Notes under the pieces: model-generated
The model's input: the letters and a program-made list of their open reading frames with translations, nothing else
Told to the model about the DNA's origin: nothing
Databases searched by the model: none
Position numbers and translations under genes: made by a program
Shown here: positions 14,928 through 16,724 of the stretch, one piece after another
Position numbering within the stretch: position 1 is the first letter of the stretch
How the letters are laid out: each line of letters opens with the position of its first letter
Assembly (NCBI GenBank): GCA_036651575.1
Contig: JAVVXN010000033.1
Span: 1-16,724, forward strand
Direction: 5' to 3'
DNA length: 16,724 nt
From: JAVWGW01 sp036651575
GTDB lineage: Bacteria; Actinomycetota; Coriobacteriia; Coriobacteriales; Eggerthellaceae

Positions 14928-16184
14928 TTATGCTTGGGTGAAAACGAGATTGGTTACCCCGATTGTTATCTGATCGCCTTCGTAGAGCGGTTGCGAAGTG
15001 ATGATGCGACCGTTGACTTTCGTTCCGTTGGTGGAGCCCAAATCGGTGATAACCCAAACGCCCTGAGGCTCGAAGCGTAGTTCTGCGTGGGTGCGACTTG
15101 CGTTGAGATCGTTGATGACGATGTCGTTGGTGGATTCGCGTCCCAAAATTAAGCGCGCAGCGGCCAAGTCGTAGGAACGATTGCTGCCGATGTCGATCAG
15201 GCGAGCGCGGACGGCTTGCTGGCGGGGGATCGGATTGACGCCGGCAGCACCTGCCGCAAATACGGTTGTATTCGGTGCGTGCCGGGGGATAGGATGAGGT
15301 GTGGGTGCAAACGCTGCGTCGGGTGCGGGGGCGGCAAAGGCCGCCGCTTGAGCCGGATCGATAAAGTCCGAAAATCCGTTGGCAGCGTTGTCGACAAATC
15401 CGGCATTGACAGATTGTGGTGGTAAAACGCCCCGACCGTCATCGGCAAAGCCGTGGCGTGAATCGTCAAAGTTTTGACTGTCGAAAGTATATTCTCCGTA
15501 GTCGATCGAATAGTCAAGTTCGTCTTCGGGGACATAGGGCAAACCAGGCTTTTTATCGGGAAATGCCTGGTTTGCATCTGCGTTGAAATCGGGAAACTCT
15601 TCAAAAGGAGAACCGTGCGGTTGATCGTATCCTCGCGGCGCTGCGTAATCTTGCACCGGAGCAGCATAGGGATCGTTGTTGAAAACCGGTACTGCATAAT
15701 TCGGGGTTCCGGCGGCGTAGTTTTGCGGCTGTGCATATCCCTGCGGCTGCTGAGGGGGAGCATCACCGAGACCGTAGCGCTGCATTTCTTCAGCACGCAA
15801 CTGCGCGACGATTGGCCCCGAAACCATTTCGGCGATAATATCGAATTTACCGTGCTTGAGGCCTTCATCGACGATAAATCGCACGAGGGGCTGCCCGTCC
15901 ATGACGAAGCCCTGCTCGCCCGCTTTGCCGACGAGGTATGTTTCCGTTTCCCCCGCTAATGTGGGGTAGTATCCGAAAAGCCGTTGGTCGTCTTCGGGGT
16001 TGACCAACACGGTGTAGAGCGTGGGGGCATATTGCTTACCCGCTCCGACCATCTTTTCGCGACGCATTTGTTTTTCAGCCTTTTTGGCTATCTGAACAGG
16101 TGAGATGGGGGAATCGAACATCTTGTCGGCGGCACCTTCAAAGGTGTCTTCGACGCGTCCTTCGAACCTCGAGAAAAATCCCAT
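14928..16184 (-). CDS. fhaA: FHA domain protein with DUF3662-type N-terminus (FhaA)
   Basis: A 418-residue soluble adaptor, the first gene of the kinase operon. The N-terminal module (about 1-130) opens MGFFSRFEGRVEDTFEGA and contains PVQIAKKAEKQMRREK, typical of the DUF3662/FhaA-N family. A long low-complexity linker (about 135-320) is rich in Pro, Ala, Gln, Asn, Asp and Tyr (PQQPQGYAQPQNYA). The FHA domain (about 324-418) carries GRESTNDIVIND, SRTHAEL and LGSTNGTKVNG, the phospho-Thr binding loops. In mycobacteria FhaA is a PknB substrate and binds the lipid II flippase MviN when phosphorylated; that role is inferred by homology. ATG 16184 has AAAGGAG 5 nt upstream. The divergent MFS gene lies 449 bp away. 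Confidence 0.95.
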   Translation of the reverse strand: MGFFSRFEGRVEDTFEGAADKMFDSPISPVQIAKKAEKQMRREKMVGAGKQYAPTLYTVLVNPEDDQRLFGYYPTLAGETETYLVGKAGEQGFVMDGQPLVRFIVDEGLKHGKFDIIAEMVSGPIVAQLRAEEMQRYGLGDAPPQQPQGYAQPQNYAAGTPNYAVPVFNNDPYAAPVQDYAAPRGYDQPHGSPFEEFPDFNADANQAFPDKKPGLPYVPEDELDYSIDYGEYTFDSQNFDDSRHGFADDGRGVLPPQSVNAGFVDNAANGFSDFIDPAQAAAFAAPAPDAAFAPTPHPIPRHAPNTTVFAAGAAGVNPIPRQQAVRARLIDIGSNRSYDLAAARLILGRESTNDIVINDLNASRTHAELRFEPQGVWVITDLGSTNGTKVNGRIITSQPLYEGDQITIGVTNLVFTQA

Positions 16185-16228
16185 CGGTACTCCTTTAAGT
16201 TTCTACTGTGATTCGTGTGCGTTGTAAT

Positions 16229-16257
16229 AGTCTATCTTGCCATAAATTAGCTGAAAA
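16229..16257 (-). promoter_or_regulatory. Weak candidate promoter for the fhaA operon
   Basis: On the minus strand TTTTCA (16257-16252), 17 nt, then TAGACT (16234-16229) each match consensus at 4/6. The position, about 45 bp upstream of the fhaA start, is sensible, but the match is poor and other starts further upstream are possible. Confidence 0.25.
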
Positions 16258-16408
16258 CACCCTATGTTTTACGCAATCGTCACTTTTCGGAAACTACTTT
16301 TCACGTGGCGACCCGGTAAAAAGAGGAGGATAGCCCCGTCTCTTGCTCTCCTGGAGGGTTCATAGATGTTTGCTAGGAAATAAATTTGTCGTGATTTTGT
16401 TTATATCC

Positions 16409-16437
16409 TAAACAATTATTTACGCTCGAGGTATTAT
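16409..16437 (+). promoter_or_regulatory. Candidate promoter upstream of the MFS exporter gene
   Basis: TAAACA (16409-16414), a 17-nt spacer and TATTAT (16432-16437) match -35 and -10 at 4/6 and 5/6 within an AT-rich block. Transcription would begin near 16444, leaving a leader of about 190 nt before the exporter ATG. Confidence 0.4.
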
Positions 16438-16449
16438 TGGTAGGCACCG

Positions 16450-16566
16450 ATGACGGGCAAGAACTTTGATTCTGCTCGTCGAGTATCTGCCATGAACCGT
16501 CATATGGCTGTTGATTCGCCCCGAGGGCTCGCCTTTCGCACGAACCTTCCTACACGATGCACATAG
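16450..16566 (+). CDS. Possible 38-residue leader peptide upstream of the MFS exporter
   Basis: ATG 16450 to TAG 16564-16566 reads MTGKNFDSARRVSAMNRH and continues through an Arg/Pro-containing stretch (SPRGLAFRTNLPTRCT). TAGG lies 5 nt upstream as a weak Shine-Dalgarno. The first codons lie in one arm of an inverted repeat, ATGACGG with CCGTCAT. The ORF ends 9 bases before a terminator-like hairpin. This geometry resembles leader peptides of attenuated genes. It is short and could be a chance ORF, and no homologue is recognised. Confidence 0.25.
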   Translation: MTGKNFDSARRVSAMNRHMAVDSPRGLAFRTNLPTRCT

Positions 16567-16575
16567 TATACACGC

Positions 16576-16597
16576 AGGCGCCTTGGCGCTTTATTTT
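16576..16597 (+). terminator. Terminator-like hairpin in the leader of the MFS exporter gene
   Basis: AGGCGC, loop CTTG, GCGCTT: four G-C pairs plus a G-T and an A-T pair, followed by a TTTATTTT tract. It points along the plus strand only. It lies 37 bp before the exporter ATG with no upstream gene in that direction, so it could act as an attenuator. The stem is short. Confidence 0.4.
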
Positions 16598-16633
16598 GCT
16601 GTGTTTTCCGACGAGAGATGAAAGAGAGAGCTT

Positions 16634-16724
16634 ATGGGTTTATCGCGCAAGCAGATTATGATGTTGAGCGTTTTGATTTTCGGGACGTTCGTGACCATCT
16701 TGAACCAGACCATCGTGGCACCGG
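16634..16724 (+). CDS. DHA2-type (EmrB/QacA-like) MFS drug exporter, 3'-partial
   Basis: The first 30 codons are seen, then the window ends. The protein begins MGLSRKQIMMLSVLIFGTF and continues with VTILNQTIVAP, which fits the start of the first membrane helix of 14-TM MFS exporters, where the phrase xLDxTIVxxALP is typical. Here Asn replaces the usual Asp, a variant that occurs in Gram-positive and coriobacterial members. Proton-driven drug export at the cytoplasmic membrane is predicted from the family. The start has the purine run GAGAGAG 3 nt upstream, a weak Shine-Dalgarno. A 16618 ATG is out of frame. It is divergent from fhaA. Substrate unknown. Confidence 0.75.
   Translation, partial: MGLSRKQIMMLSVLIFGTFVTILNQTIVAP

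Larger units (their letters stand above)
16185..16633. other. Divergent intergenic region between fhaA and an MFS exporter gene
   Basis: This 449-bp stretch has no well-supported protein gene. The left part (about 16185-16260) is the fhaA leader with a weak promoter candidate. An AT-rich block follows (about 16370-16440). The right part looks like a structured leader for the exporter, with a promoter candidate, a 38-codon ORF, an inverted repeat (16450-16456 with 16497-16503) and a terminator-like hairpin. No tRNA or recognised riboswitch class was identified by eye. Confidence 0.5.

Overview
The window looks like a chromosomal segment from an actinomycetote, most probably a coriobacterium (class Coriobacteriia, Eggerthellaceae-like). 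The main evidence is a fhaA-fhaB-pstP-rodA/pbpA-pknB operon in the gene order known from Actinomycetota such as Mycobacterium, moderate G+C content by eye, and the style of the flanking genes (many PAS-GGDEF sensors, a DHA2-type exporter). The genus is inference. I see no rRNA, tRNA, CRISPR array, insertion sequence or prophage gene.

Left third (1-5885): two tandem paralogous genes on the minus strand encode multi-PAS diguanylate cyclases. The left copy (start 2302) runs off the window. The right copy (5534-2502) is complete, 1010 residues. Both place GGDEF at exactly residue 618 and keep the RxxD product-inhibition site, so they are a full-length duplication whose sensor halves have diverged more than the GGDEF halves. 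The 351-bp divergent region between the right copy and a universal stress protein gene holds a run of 12 G, a possible slippage-prone switch.

Middle (5886-8446): a UspA-family gene (+) converges on a SpoU/TrmH-family 2'-O-methyltransferase gene (-), with a 15-bp hairpin between them. That gene is divergent from mazG (+), the house-cleaning NTP pyrophosphohydrolase. mazG converges on the kinase operon across a clean bidirectional terminator at 8392-8419.

Right half (16184-8447, minus strand): a compact operon for phospho-signalling control of peptidoglycan synthesis. It runs fhaA (DUF3662-type N-terminus plus FHA), fhaB (membrane-anchored FHA), pstP (PP2C phosphatase), a single 918-residue polypeptide joining a RodA/FtsW SEDS glycosyltransferase to a PbpA-like transpeptidase, then pknB (kinase, TM, four PASTA). 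The last gene junctions are tight: TAATG between fhaB and pstP, and 8 bp between pstP and the fusion. PknB should sense muropeptide or lipid II through PASTA, PstP should reverse it, the FHA proteins should read phospho-Thr, and the fusion should make wall. A separate pknA gene is absent from the usual position.

Right edge (16185-16724): a 449-bp divergent region leads to the first 30 codons of a DHA2-type MFS exporter. Its leader shows a possible promoter, a 38-codon ORF and, right after that ORF's stop, a short GC hairpin with a T-rich tract. This could be an attenuator.
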